Shown here in pieces: positions 39,392 to 47,531 of a DNA stretch of 50,817 nt; the first letter of the stretch is position 1; each line of letters opens with the position of its first letter. The DNA comes from an uncultured Thiodictyon sp. (lineage in GTDB: Bacteria > Pseudomonadota > Gammaproteobacteria > Chromatiales > Chromatiaceae). The notes under the pieces were generated by a model. The model was not told the DNA's origin. It saw only the letters and a program-made list of their open reading frames with translations, and ran no database searches. The position numbers and the translations under genes are program-made. The stretch covers positions 1 to 50,817 of the forward strand of contig CAILVI010000413.1 in NCBI GenBank assembly GCA_903837595.1. The letters run 5' to 3'.

Positions 39392-41403
39392 AGGAGCCCC
39401 ACCAGGGTTGCGAGCGTCCAGCCGAGATAGACCCGGACACTGCCCGATTGCAGCCGGACCACCCGTTTTGCCGCCGATTCCACCGCATCCGCGATGGGCA
39501 GATAGAGCCACCCCCAGAAGCGGTCGCCGATCTTCAGCCGATGGCGGGTGGTGCCGTCCTCCTGCTCCGTGACCGATTCGTCGATCGTAAACAGTAGCCC
39601 GAAGATCCGGCGGATCGGTTGGGCGAAGGCGGTGGCGGTGTACTGCATCCGCGGCGACGGGGGGGCGAAGCCGCAGTCCCAGGCGTCACCCCGACGCACC
39701 CAACGCACCGGCGCGCCGCGTGCCCACAGGTGGTTGAGCCCCCAGAAGGCCGTCAGGCCGATCCCGGCGAGCATCAGCACTACCAGCGGGCCGCTGTAGC
39801 TGGCGGTCTGCGCCGACACTGGGGTCAGCCACAGCCAGCCGTGGGTGCCGGCCTGGGGCAGGCCGCTGCCGAGCACCTCGCGGGGCACCGCGTCGATCAG
39901 CTGGATGGCCCAGGTCGGGAAGGCCCCGAGCAGCAGGCACAGCACGGCCAACCAGCCCTGACCCGCCTGCATGCCCCAGGGCCCCCGGCGGGCGCGGCGC
40001 ACATGGCGCGAGCGCGCCTGGCCGAGGAAGGCGACCCCGTAGACCTTGACGAAGGTGGCCGCCACCAGTGCCCCGGTCAGGGCCAGGACCGCGGAGACGA
40101 TGGGGACGATGCTACGCAGCACCCCGCTCTCCAGTTGCCAGGCCTGGAGTGCCGCCTGGAAGGTCAGCCACTCGGAGACGAAGCCGTTGAAGGGGGGGAG
40201 GGCGGAGATGGACAAGACCCCGACCAGGAAGAAGAGTCCAGTCCAGGGCTTGCGGCGCAAGAGCCCGCCCATCTGATCCAGGTCGCGCTCGTGGGTACTG
40301 TGCAGGATGGCCCCGGCCCCGAGGAACAGCAGTCCCTTGAACACCGCATGATTCAGGCAGTGATACAGGGCGGCGACGAAGGCCAAGGCGCCCAGGGCGC
40401 GGAAGCCCGTGCTGAGAAACAGCAGGCTCAGGCCCAACCCGATGAAAATGATCCCCAGGTTCTCGACCGATGAATAGGCGAGCAGCCGCTTCAGGTCGCT
40501 CTGCATCATGGCCGCGAGTACGCCGTACAGGGCCGAGACGCTGCCGATGCTGAGCACCGCCACACCCCATTGCCAGGGGAACTCACCGATCAGGTCGAAC
40601 ACGACGCGGATGAAGCCGTACACCGCCACCTTGAGCATGACCCCGGACATCAGGGCCGAGATATGCGACGGGGCCACCGGGTGGGCGGCCGGCAGCCAGG
40701 CATGCAGCGGCACCAGGCCAGCCTTCATGCCGAAGCCTACGAAGGCCAGCGTGAAGGCCACCCCAGCCCACATCGGCGGCAGTTGGGCCACGCGCAGTTC
40801 GTTGAATGAGAAGCCGGTACCGAAGGCCGCCAGCACCCCGTAGGCCAGCAGGATCATGAGTCCGCCCACATGGGCCATCAGCAGATACAGGAAGGCGGCG
40901 CGTCGGTTGGCACCGTGTTCGTGGTGGTAGGCAACCAGGAAATAGGACGAGAGCGACATCAGTTCCCAGGCGACCATAAACAGGAAGGCGTCGTCCGCCA
41001 GCACCACCATCAACATGCCGGTCACGAAGAGACCGCTGAATCCGCCTAAGGCGGTGAGTGAATCCTCTGAGTGCTCGAAACCGCGGACATAGGCCGGGCC
41101 ATAGAGCCCGACGGCGCAGGTCACGACCCCGATCAGCAGCAGAAAGAACCCGGCCAGGGCGTCGAGTCGGATATGCCAGGGCAGCCAGGGGAGCCCGAGC
41201 GGCAGCGTTGTCTGGATCGAGCCCCCGAGGACCAGCGCGGCGAGGCCTGCTGCCAGGGCCGCCAGCCCGGCCAACCCGAGCAGTGGCGTGGCTACCGTGC
41301 GTAGCGTTGCGGGCACCCGCTTGGCGAGCAGCGACACCGCCGCGGAGGTGAGGGCCAGCACGACCGCGAGTCCCGCCAGGGCCAGGGCGGTCTCCATCGT
41401 CAT
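39376..41403 (-). CDS. hyfB: HyfB-like membrane proton-pump subunit
   Basis: 675-aa antiporter-like membrane protein of the HyfB/HycC branch (about 16 segments). It shows MVAWELMSLSSYFLVAYHHE with the pump glutamate, FGMKAGLVPLHAWLPAAHPVAPSHISALMSG with the conserved lysine, and the ALYHCLNHAVFKGLLFLGAG helix. The C-terminal lateral segment (FAQPIRRIF) is typical of the HyfB group. The ATG at 41403 overlaps the regulator gene stop by four bases (ATGA). First structural gene of a hyfB-C-E-F-G-I set. hyfA, hyfD and hyfH homologues are absent from the run. Confidence 0.92.
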   Translation of the reverse strand: MTMETALALAGLAVVLALTSAAVSLLAKRVPATLRTVATPLLGLAGLAALAAGLAALVLGGSIQTTLPLGLPWLPWHIRLDALAGFFLLLIGVVTCAVGLYGPAYVRGFEHSEDSLTALGGFSGLFVTGMLMVVLADDAFLFMVAWELMSLSSYFLVAYHHEHGANRRAAFLYLLMAHVGGLMILLAYGVLAAFGTGFSFNELRVAQLPPMWAGVAFTLAFVGFGMKAGLVPLHAWLPAAHPVAPSHISALMSGVMLKVAVYGFIRVVFDLIGEFPWQWGVAVLSIGSVSALYGVLAAMMQSDLKRLLAYSSVENLGIIFIGLGLSLLFLSTGFRALGALAFVAALYHCLNHAVFKGLLFLGAGAILHSTHERDLDQMGGLLRRKPWTGLFFLVGVLSISALPPFNGFVSEWLTFQAALQAWQLESGVLRSIVPIVSAVLALTGALVAATFVKVYGVAFLGQARSRHVRRARRGPWGMQAGQGWLAVLCLLLGAFPTWAIQLIDAVPREVLGSGLPQAGTHGWLWLTPVSAQTASYSGPLVVLMLAGIGLTAFWGLNHLWARGAPVRWVRRGDAWDCGFAPPSPRMQYTATAFAQPIRRIFGLLFTIDESVTEQEDGTTRHRLKIGDRFWGWLYLPIADAVESAAKRVVRLQSGSVRVYLGWTLATLVGLLWIIT

Positions 41404-41708
41404 GGTGCCGACTCCGTTCGCGACTCCCCAATCTGTTCAGGGCTTAGCTCCGATGTGGCGGTCGGTGTCTTCAGACGTACGCCGCGCCCGCCGACGCCAG
41501 TGGCAGCACCCTCGGCGATGAACTCGACCCCGGCCCGCTCCAGTGCATCCACCAGCTTGACCAGCGAGTCGACGTTCCCGCGCACGTTGCCCTCGCTGGC
41601 CTCCATGCGCTGGATGGTCGGCAGCGACAACCCCGCTGCCTCGGCGAGACGGCGTTGGTCGAGACCCAGCAGGGCGCGGGCGGCTCGGAGTTGGGCGGCG
41701 GTGAGCAT
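41400..41708 (-). CDS. XRE-family transcriptional regulator
   Basis: 102-aa protein with a Cro/C1-type helix-turn-helix (LRAARALLGLDQRRLAEAAGLSLPTIQRMEAS, residues 7-38), followed by a short dimerisation-like helix (LVKLVDALERAGVEFIAEG), as in small XRE regulators. It is the first gene of the hydrogenase-related operon and its stop overlaps the hyfB ATG. That arrangement suggests it controls its own operon, but autoregulation is inference. Its divergent upstream region faces the truncated DUF29 gene. Confidence 0.87.
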   Translation of the reverse strand: MLTAAQLRAARALLGLDQRRLAEAAGLSLPTIQRMEASEGNVRGNVDSLVKLVDALERAGVEFIAEGAATGVGGRGVRLKTPTATSELSPEQIGESRTESAP

Positions 41709-41741
41709 GCGCGAGACATCGGTTGTGATGCTTGAGGCGTT

Positions 41742-41771
41742 AGAATAGCCACTTTTGGCTTGAGTCGGCAA
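41742..41771 (-). promoter_or_regulatory. Candidate promoter of the XRE-hyf operon
   Basis: Minus strand TTGCCG (41771-41766), 18-base spacer, TATTCT (41747-41742). It would start transcription about 27 bases before the regulator ATG. Matches are moderate (4/6 at each box). Confidence 0.35.
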
Positions 41772-41794
41772 GCGGGAAACGGCCGGGGATGCCG

Positions 41795-41817
41795 CTGGAG
41801 GTCGAGGCTTCAGCCGG
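41795..41817 (-). repeat. 23-base dispersed repeat, copy 3
   Basis: Exact reverse-orientation copy of 12738-12760, in the divergent region between the XRE regulator and the truncated DUF29 gene. Confidence 0.65.
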
Positions 41818-41888
41818 TCGCGGCCCGACGCGTCGCAGAGTTCCTGATAAAATAGGCATTCATTGGCTCTTGACCCAGGTGCCGTCCC

Positions 41889-42092
41889 ATGTCGACCCTC
41901 GCCACTGCACCCGCCGACTACGAACAAGACCTGTATGCCTGGCTGACCGGCAACGCGGACCTCTTGCGCCAAGGCCGCCCCAGGGAGATCGATGCGGTGC
42001 ATATTGGGGAAGAATTGGAAGACATGGGCAAGCGCGAGCGCCGCGCGATCGAGCGTTATCTGCACGTGCTGATCCTGCATTTGCTCAAATGA
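41889..42092 (+). pseudogene. Truncated DUF29 gene
   Basis: Encodes only 67 residues: YEQDLYAWLTGNADLLRQGRPREIDAVHIGEELEDMGK, then RERRAIERYLHVLILHLLK and a stop. The N-terminal half matches the other two DUF29 proteins block by block, but the WRYQP region and the whole C-terminal half are missing. The stop overlaps the ATG of the next gene (ATGA). It could be a decayed copy or a functional half-domain now coupled to the membrane-protein gene behind it. The clean junction right after HLLK favours a recombination or deletion event. Confidence 0.7.
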
Positions 42093-42430
42093 ACAGCAAA
42101 CGCCTCGTCGAAATTACCCTCACCCTGGTCCTGTGGTACTTCCTCGCCGGGCTGGTCCTCGGGCGCGTGCTCCATGTGCTGCCGCCCGAGTATGACCACG
42201 AGGCATTCTTTCTCACCAGCGCGGCTCTACCCTGGTCGCTCCTGCTGCTCGACTTTTTGGAGCAGCCCCGGTCCGCCCTCGGTGGCGTGGTGCAGCAGGC
42301 CCTGTTCCTGCTGCTGACCGCGGGCGCCGTGGCCTGGAACGCCTGGCTGGTGAATCAGATGGTCGTGCAGACCATCCGCCTGGGGCGTATCCGCCGTGGC
42401 GGCATACGCCCGCGAAACCCTCGATCTTAA
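42089..42430 (+). CDS. Small membrane protein, unknown
   Basis: 113-aa protein, MNSKRLVEITLTLVLWYFLAG onward, with three likely membrane helices (about residues 7-28, 42-56 and 68-90) and a basic Arg-rich tail (RLGRIRRGGIRPRNPRS). I do not recognise a family. The ATG at 42089 overlaps the stop of the truncated DUF29 gene by four bases. It ends four bases before the stop of the convergent bamD. The stop-start overlap suggests the upstream half-gene now serves at least as a translation leader. Confidence 0.65.
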   Translation: MNSKRLVEITLTLVLWYFLAGLVLGRVLHVLPPEYDHEAFFLTSAALPWSLLLLDFLEQPRSALGGVVQQALFLLLTAGAVAWNAWLVNQMVVQTIRLGRIRRGGIRPRNPRS

Positions 42431-42434
42431 GGGG

Positions 42435-43277
42435 CTAGTTCCGGTCGAGCTCCAGATAGTCCCAGAACTTGCGGCCGAGGGTCACCTCGCCAGGGGCCGG
42501 TTCGTCCGAGACGAAGCGCCCGGCCTTGCGGTTGACGTCCAGGACTCGTTGTGCATCGGCCGCCAGTTTCTCCTCACCCAGTGCCTTGTAAGCCGCCACC
42601 AGGACCTCGAGTGCCTCCTTGACCGCACTGGTGCGTTGATAATGCTCGATCACATAGGTGCAGCGGTTCGCCGCGGCCACATAGGCCCCGCGCTTCATGT
42701 AGTAGCTGGCCACGTTGACCTCGTTGTGCGCCAGGTTGTTGCGCAGATAGACCATGCGCTGGCGGGCATCGACGGCATACTTGCTGTCCGGGAAGCGCTT
42801 GACCAGCTCCGAGAAGTCCGTGAAGGCGTCCAGGGCGGAGCCGGGGTCGCGCTGGGAGGCGTCGGTGGGGACGTAGCGGTCCAGGTAGCCGACACTGCGG
42901 TTGTAGTTAATTATGCCCTTCATATAGTAGGCGTAATCGACATACGGATTCTGGGGGTAGAGCTTGATGAAGCGGTCGGCCGCGGCGATGGCGGCCTCCG
43001 GCTCTTCTGCCCTATAGTTGGCGTAGGCGACGTCGAGTTGGGCCTGCATGGCGTAGCGGCCGAAGGGGTAACGGGACTCGAGTTTCTCGTAGAGTTCGAT
43101 CGCCTTCTTGTAGCCGCCCGAGTCCATCTCGGACGCGGCCTCCGCGTAGAGCTTGGAGGCGCTCCAACCTTCGGTGTCGTCGTACTCCTTGCCTTTGAAC
43201 ATGGAGCAGCCGCCGAGGGTCCCGATCAGGAACGCAATCAGCAGCAAAGTGGCCAGTCGTGTTAGGGTGCGGCTCAT
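42435..43277 (-). CDS. bamD: Outer membrane protein assembly factor BamD
   Basis: 280-aa lipoprotein component of the BAM beta-barrel assembly machine. The lipobox is LGGC24 after a signal peptide (MSRTLTRLATLLLIAFLIGT). The mature part has tetratricopeptide-like repeats (YKKAIELYEKLESRYPFGRYAMQAQLDVAYANY; AIAAADRFIKLYPQNPYVDYAYYMKG), as in the family. It is anchored in the inner leaflet of the outer membrane. Divergent from rluD, the standard gammaproteobacterial arrangement. Length is slightly above the E. coli protein (245 aa). Confidence 0.95.
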   Translation of the reverse strand: MSRTLTRLATLLLIAFLIGTLGGCSMFKGKEYDDTEGWSASKLYAEAASEMDSGGYKKAIELYEKLESRYPFGRYAMQAQLDVAYANYRAEEPEAAIAAADRFIKLYPQNPYVDYAYYMKGIINYNRSVGYLDRYVPTDASQRDPGSALDAFTDFSELVKRFPDSKYAVDARQRMVYLRNNLAHNEVNVASYYMKRGAYVAAANRCTYVIEHYQRTSAVKEALEVLVAAYKALGEEKLAADAQRVLDVNRKAGRFVSDEPAPGEVTLGRKFWDYLELDRN

Positions 43278-43320
43278 GTCGGCAAGTTACCAATATTTTA
43301 AGCCGGTGAGTATACCCGAT

Positions 43321-43349
43321 GGCACGGGGCCGGGTCCCGGCCCCGTGCC
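43321..43349. promoter_or_regulatory. Perfect 29-base hairpin in the bamD-rluD divergent region
   Basis: Arms GGCACGGGGCCGGG and CCCGGCCCCGTGCC (14 bases each) surround a single T. It ends 21 bases before the rluD ATG. It is very GC-rich and has no T-tract, so it is not a normal terminator. It may act as an operator, a cruciform or a 5'-leader structure on rluD mRNA. Confidence 0.6.
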
Positions 43350-43370
43350 GATTGTTGCACGGGGGTGCCC

Positions 43371-44351
43371 ATGAGTGTCGAGCCGGCGGTTCGGGTGCAG
43401 CGCGGGCTGCGCTTGGACGGCGCCTGTGCCGGCCTGCGCCTGGATCAGGCCCTGGCGCAGGCCTGGCCGGAGTTTTCCCGCGGTCGCGTCCAGCAGTGGA
43501 TCGAGGCCGGACAGGTCTTGGTGGACGGGGCCCCGCGCCGCTGTCGCGACCGCGTCTGGGGTGGCGAGGCGGTTTGCCTGGATGTCGAGCTGCGCGGGGA
43601 TGGTCGGGACTTGCCGCAGGCGATTGCGCTTGACGTCGTCTATGAGGATACGTCGATCCTGGTGATCAACAAGCCCGCGGGGCTGGTGGTCCACCCCGCC
43701 GCCGGGAACCCGGACGGTACCCTGCTCAATGCCTTGCTGCACCATGCCCCTGGGCTGGCCGCCCTGCCGCGGGCGGGGATTGTGCATCGGTTAGACAAGG
43801 ACACCAGCGGGCTGCTGGTGGTGGCCAAGACGCTCCGGGCCCACTGCTCACTGGTTGAGCAGCTCAAGCGCCGCAGCGTTCACCGGGAATATCGGGCGCT
43901 GGTGGTCGGCGACCTGGTGGCCGGCGGCGCGGTGGAAGCCCCTATCGGTCGGCACCCGACCCAGCGCACCCGCATGGCCGTGGTCGCCGGCGCTCGTGCG
44001 GCACTCACCCGTTACCGGGTGTTGGAACGCTATCCAGGTCACTGTTTGCTCGGGGTGGAATTGGAGACCGGGCGCACTCACCAGATCCGGGTGCACCTGG
44101 CCCATGTGCGCCACCCGCTGCTGGGCGACCCGGTCTACGGGGTGCGCCCGCGGCCGCCCAAGGGCTGCGACCCGGCCTTGACCGCGGCCATCCAGGCGTT
44201 TGGGCGACAGGCCCTGCACGCCATCCGCCTCGGACTCGATCACCCCGAGACCGGCCGGCCGCTGGTCTGGGAGGTCCCCATGGCGGCCGATCTTGAGTCT
44301 CTGATCGAGTGCTTCCGACGGGAGAGGGCACGTGCAACTGATCCGACCTGA
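43371..44351 (+). CDS. rluD: 23S rRNA pseudouridine synthase RluD
   Basis: 326-aa enzyme that makes pseudouridines in helix 69 of 23S rRNA (1911/1915/1917 in E. coli). An N-terminal S4 RNA-binding domain (LRLDQALAQAWPEFSRGRVQQWIEAGQVLVDG) precedes the catalytic domain with the aspartate motif HRLDKDTSGLLVVAK and GRTHQIRVHLAH. The ATG at 43371 follows GGGGGTG; a GTG at 43365 would add two residues. It diverges from bamD and overlaps pgeF by 20 bases, the conserved gammaproteobacterial order. Confidence 0.95.
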   Translation: MSVEPAVRVQRGLRLDGACAGLRLDQALAQAWPEFSRGRVQQWIEAGQVLVDGAPRRCRDRVWGGEAVCLDVELRGDGRDLPQAIALDVVYEDTSILVINKPAGLVVHPAAGNPDGTLLNALLHHAPGLAALPRAGIVHRLDKDTSGLLVVAKTLRAHCSLVEQLKRRSVHREYRALVVGDLVAGGAVEAPIGRHPTQRTRMAVVAGARAALTRYRVLERYPGHCLLGVELETGRTHQIRVHLAHVRHPLLGDPVYGVRPRPPKGCDPALTAAIQAFGRQALHAIRLGLDHPETGRPLVWEVPMAADLESLIECFRRERARATDPT

Positions 44352-45087
44352 CTGGCCGGCCCCCCCCTGGGTCCAGGCCTGTTGCACCACCCGGCTGGGC
44401 GGCGTGAGTACCGGGGTGTGGGCTAGTCTAAACCTGGGTGATCATGTGGGGGATGAGCCCGGACGGGTCGCCCTTAACCGGGCGCGGCTGAGCGCCGCGC
44501 TCAACTTGCCCGCCGAGCCGTTGTGGCTCAAGCAGGTCCACGGGTGCGCCGTGGCGGAGCTGGCCACCGCGGACCTTGGTTGTACCGCGGATGCCGCCAT
44601 CGCCCGGCAGAGCGGTGCGGTGTGTGCGGTGCTGACCGCCGATTGCCTGCCGCTGCTCCTGTGCGATCGGCGCGGGCGCCGGGTGGCGGCCGTCCATGCC
44701 GGTTGGCGCGGCTTGGCCGCGGGGGTGATCGAAGATACGATCAGTGCCTTGGGCGAGTCCCCCTTGGATATCTTGGCCTGGCTGGGTCCGGCGATCGGTC
44801 CTGCGTCTTTCGCGGTGGGACCCGAGGTGCGTGCGGCCTTCCTCGCGACTGACCCGGCGGACGGCTGCGCCTTCCACGCCGGTCCGGGCGATTGCTGGCT
44901 GGCGGACCTCTTCGCGTTGGCCCGCGCCCGGCTCGCCCGGGCCGGGGTGACGCGGGTCTTCGGCGGCGGCGACTGTACCTATGCGGACCCCGAGCGCTTT
45001 TTCTCCTTCCGCCGCGACGGTGTTACCGGGCGGATGGCGAGTCTCATCTGGCTGGGGCCGCCCACCGGGAGCAGTTTTTTTGCGTGA
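44332..45087 (+). CDS. pgeF: Peptidoglycan editing factor PgeF (YfiH/DUF152 family)
   Basis: 251-aa laccase-fold protein. Conserved motifs are KQVHGC, LTADCLPLLL and VHAGWRGL, whose Cys and His residues bind zinc, plus GGGDCTY near the C-terminus. Family members have been described as removing misincorporated serine-containing peptidoglycan precursors and as purine nucleoside phosphorylases. It starts with GTG at 44332 behind a GGGAG site, inside the end of rluD. The start and order match other gammaproteobacteria. Confidence 0.93.
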   Translation: MQLIRPDWPAPPWVQACCTTRLGGVSTGVWASLNLGDHVGDEPGRVALNRARLSAALNLPAEPLWLKQVHGCAVAELATADLGCTADAAIARQSGAVCAVLTADCLPLLLCDRRGRRVAAVHAGWRGLAAGVIEDTISALGESPLDILAWLGPAIGPASFAVGPEVRAAFLATDPADGCAFHAGPGDCWLADLFALARARLARAGVTRVFGGGDCTYADPERFFSFRRDGVTGRMASLIWLGPPTGSSFFA

Positions 45088-45298
45088 GAGGCAATCTAAC
45101 TTGTTGAAATCCTCCTGCCCGACCTCTACCGTGAGATAATACCTTCGCGGCGGGCCGGGCCGGCCGCGTCGCAGGTTTCGTCGCTTAGTGTGATCCTGAT
45201 TCGCACCGGTCCCCGCCGGCTTTCTCTGGAATCTACCGGCAGTGCCTGTTTTCGCTTCACTTATCGGTCTTCTTCAGTCACTTTTATCGAGCATCTTC

Positions 45299-47398
45299 AT
45301 GAGACCCCGCCTACCCCTGTTTCTGACCGCCGTGGCACTCTGTTTCAGCGCTTGGGTGGCCGGTGCCTCGCCGCGGCAGGTATCACTCTCCGAACTGTTT
45401 CCCACCCAGGCGCAGGCCAAGACCGCAATCGTCATCAACAAGGTCTTGGAGCGTTACCACTATCGCAAAGTGACCTTCGACGATGCCTTTGCCCGCGCGG
45501 TGCTCGACAATTATCTGGAGGCACTGGACCCCAACCGGTCCTTCTTCCTGGCGCGGGACGTTGAGCGCTTCGAGGGTGGCGCCCGCCGCCTCAACGACAA
45601 CCTGCGGCGCGGCGAGCTTGACAGTGCCTTCGATATCTTTCGCGTCTACCGGATGCGGGTGGACGAGCGAGTCGCCTATGCCCTGAAGCTCGTTGGAGGC
45701 AAGTTCGATTTCACCGCCAACGAGAGCTACGCCTTCGACCGCTCCAAGGCGCCTTGGGCCAAGACCGATGCGGAGCTCGACGAGATCTGGCGTCAGCGAG
45801 TCAAGAATGACTTCCTGAGCCTGCGCATCGCCGGCAAAGGCGACGACGACATCCGTGAGCGGCTGCGCCAGCGCTACGACAGCCTGGCCCGGCGCATCCA
45901 GCAGTTCACCGGCGAAGACGTCTTCCAGACCTTCATGAGTGCCTACACCGAGACCCTGGAGCCCCACACCAGCTATATGTCGCCGGCCACTTCCGAGAAC
46001 TTCGACATCAGTATGAAGTTGTCGCTGGAGGGGATCGGTGCGGTGCTGCGTTCCGACAACGAGTACACGGTCATCCAGCGCACGATCCCTGGCGGACCGG
46101 CGCGGGACTCCGGCCAGGTGTCCGCCGGGGATCGCATCATCGGCGTCGCTCAGGGCCTGGACGGCAAGGTCGAGGACGTGGTCGGTTGGCGGCTGCAGGA
46201 CGTGGTGGACAAGATCCGCGGTCCCAAGGGCTCCGTGGTGCGTCTGCAACTGCTGGCCCAGACCGGCGCTCACGAGGGCGGTGCCCGCGAGGTGTCGTTG
46301 GTGCGCAACGAGATCAAGCTCGAGGATCAAGCCGCCAAGGAGTCCATCATCAAAGACCTGCCCAACGCCCCCGGGCTCAAGATCGGGGTGATCGAGTTGC
46401 CCGTGTTCTACCGTGACTTTGACGCCGAGACCAAGGGCAAACGCGACTTCAAGAGCACCACTCGTGACGTGCGGCAACTCCTGACCAAGCTGGTTGGGCA
46501 GGGGGTCGACGGGGTCGTGATCGACCTGCGCGGCAACGGCGGCGGTTCTCTGGCCGAGGCCACCTCGCTCACCGGGCTCTTCATCGACACCGGGCCGGTG
46601 GTCCAGGTCAAGGACACCTTCGGCAAGGTCGAGGTGGAGCGCGATACGGACCCCGGTGTGGCCTACTCTGGGCCCCTGGCGGTGCTGGTGGATCGCGACA
46701 GCGCCTCTGCCTCCGAGATCTTCGCCGGCGCGATCCAGGACTATGGTCGGGGACTGGTGATCGGTGAGCCGACCTTCGGCAAGGGCACCGTGCAGACCCT
46801 GGTCGATCTCAACCGCTATGTGCCCGGGGACCAGACCGATCTGGGTCGCCTGCGTCTCACCATGGCAGAGTTCTTCCGCGTCAGCGGGGGCAGCACCCAG
46901 TTGAAGGGGGTGGAGCCGGACGTACACTTCCCGGCCGCCGACGATTCCGGTGATCACGGCGAACGCTCGTTGCACAATCCGCTGCCTTGGGCCCGTATTG
47001 ATGCGGCCGATTATCACCGCGCCCAGATCCCCGACGCGGCTGCGCTCACCCGGGCGTCCGTCCGGCGGATCGGCCAGGACCCTGGCTTCCAGATGCTGGA
47101 GCGGCGCAATCAAGTGCTGCGCGAGATCAAGGAAGAGAAGCGCATTTCGCTGCGCGAGGCCGACCGGCGCACCGAGGACAAGCACCGGCGCACCCTGTTC
47201 GAGGACGAAAAGGACCGCTTCCTGCGCGCCCGCGGCATTACCCCGGTGAAGGAGGACTCAGACCAAGTCGACGAGGATGCACTCGACGCCCAGCGCAATG
47301 CGATCGCCCGCATCCAGGTGGAAGAGGCCGCGCGGGTGCTAGCCGATGGCATCCAAGCGGAGGGCGCGACCCGACCCAAGGCCGCCATGCGCAACTGA
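45299..47398 (+). CDS. prc: Tail-specific protease (carboxy-terminal processing peptidase)
   Basis: 699-aa periplasmic S41 serine protease. A signal peptide (MRPRLPLFLTAVALCFSAWVAGA) is followed by the helical N-terminal domain, a PDZ domain (about 240-325; LSLEGIGAVLRSDNEYTVIQ), the peptidase core with S470 in SASASEIF and K495 in FGKGTVQ, and the DUF3340-type C-terminal helical region. Prc trims protein C-termini and regulates peptidoglycan hydrolases. I chose the ATG at 45299 because it begins the signal peptide; an upstream start at 45242 would put 19 extra residues before it. A 211-base gap separates it from pgeF. Confidence 0.94.
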   Translation: MRPRLPLFLTAVALCFSAWVAGASPRQVSLSELFPTQAQAKTAIVINKVLERYHYRKVTFDDAFARAVLDNYLEALDPNRSFFLARDVERFEGGARRLNDNLRRGELDSAFDIFRVYRMRVDERVAYALKLVGGKFDFTANESYAFDRSKAPWAKTDAELDEIWRQRVKNDFLSLRIAGKGDDDIRERLRQRYDSLARRIQQFTGEDVFQTFMSAYTETLEPHTSYMSPATSENFDISMKLSLEGIGAVLRSDNEYTVIQRTIPGGPARDSGQVSAGDRIIGVAQGLDGKVEDVVGWRLQDVVDKIRGPKGSVVRLQLLAQTGAHEGGAREVSLVRNEIKLEDQAAKESIIKDLPNAPGLKIGVIELPVFYRDFDAETKGKRDFKSTTRDVRQLLTKLVGQGVDGVVIDLRGNGGGSLAEATSLTGLFIDTGPVVQVKDTFGKVEVERDTDPGVAYSGPLAVLVDRDSASASEIFAGAIQDYGRGLVIGEPTFGKGTVQTLVDLNRYVPGDQTDLGRLRLTMAEFFRVSGGSTQLKGVEPDVHFPAADDSGDHGERSLHNPLPWARIDAADYHRAQIPDAAALTRASVRRIGQDPGFQMLERRNQVLREIKEEKRISLREADRRTEDKHRRTLFEDEKDRFLRARGITPVKEDSDQVDEDALDAQRNAIARIQVEEAARVLADGIQAEGATRPKAAMRN

Positions 47399-47401
47399 AT
47401 C

Positions 47402-47418
47402 TTGGCCCGCTGGGCCAA
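47402..47418 (+). terminator. Hairpin after prc
   Basis: TTGGCCC-GCT-GGGCCAA, a 7-bp stem starting four bases past the prc stop codon. It is followed by AAAATTC, not a T-tract, so termination strength is doubtful. Confidence 0.4.
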
Positions 47419-47444
47419 AATTCAGTTGGCTAAAATATGGCGCC

Positions 47445-47498
47445 CGTGACACCGCTGTGCGGTGTCACGCATGAGTCAGGCGTTCTGCGCCGCGAGCG
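47445..47498 (+). repeat. 54-base direct repeat, first unit
   Basis: Begins CGTGACACCGCTGTGCGG, includes the perfect hairpin GTGACACC-gctgtgc-GGTGTCAC, and continues through TCAGGCG and TGCGCCGCG. About 80% identical to 47532-47585. Confidence 0.7.
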
Positions 47499-47531
47499 CC
47501 AATGGTCGCAGCGATGATCAAGGCTATTGCT

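Noticed and set aside
45383-47185. 600-codon minus-strand open frame over prc
   Set aside because: Antisense to the S41 protease with complete Ser/Lys catalytic residues; no recognised domain.
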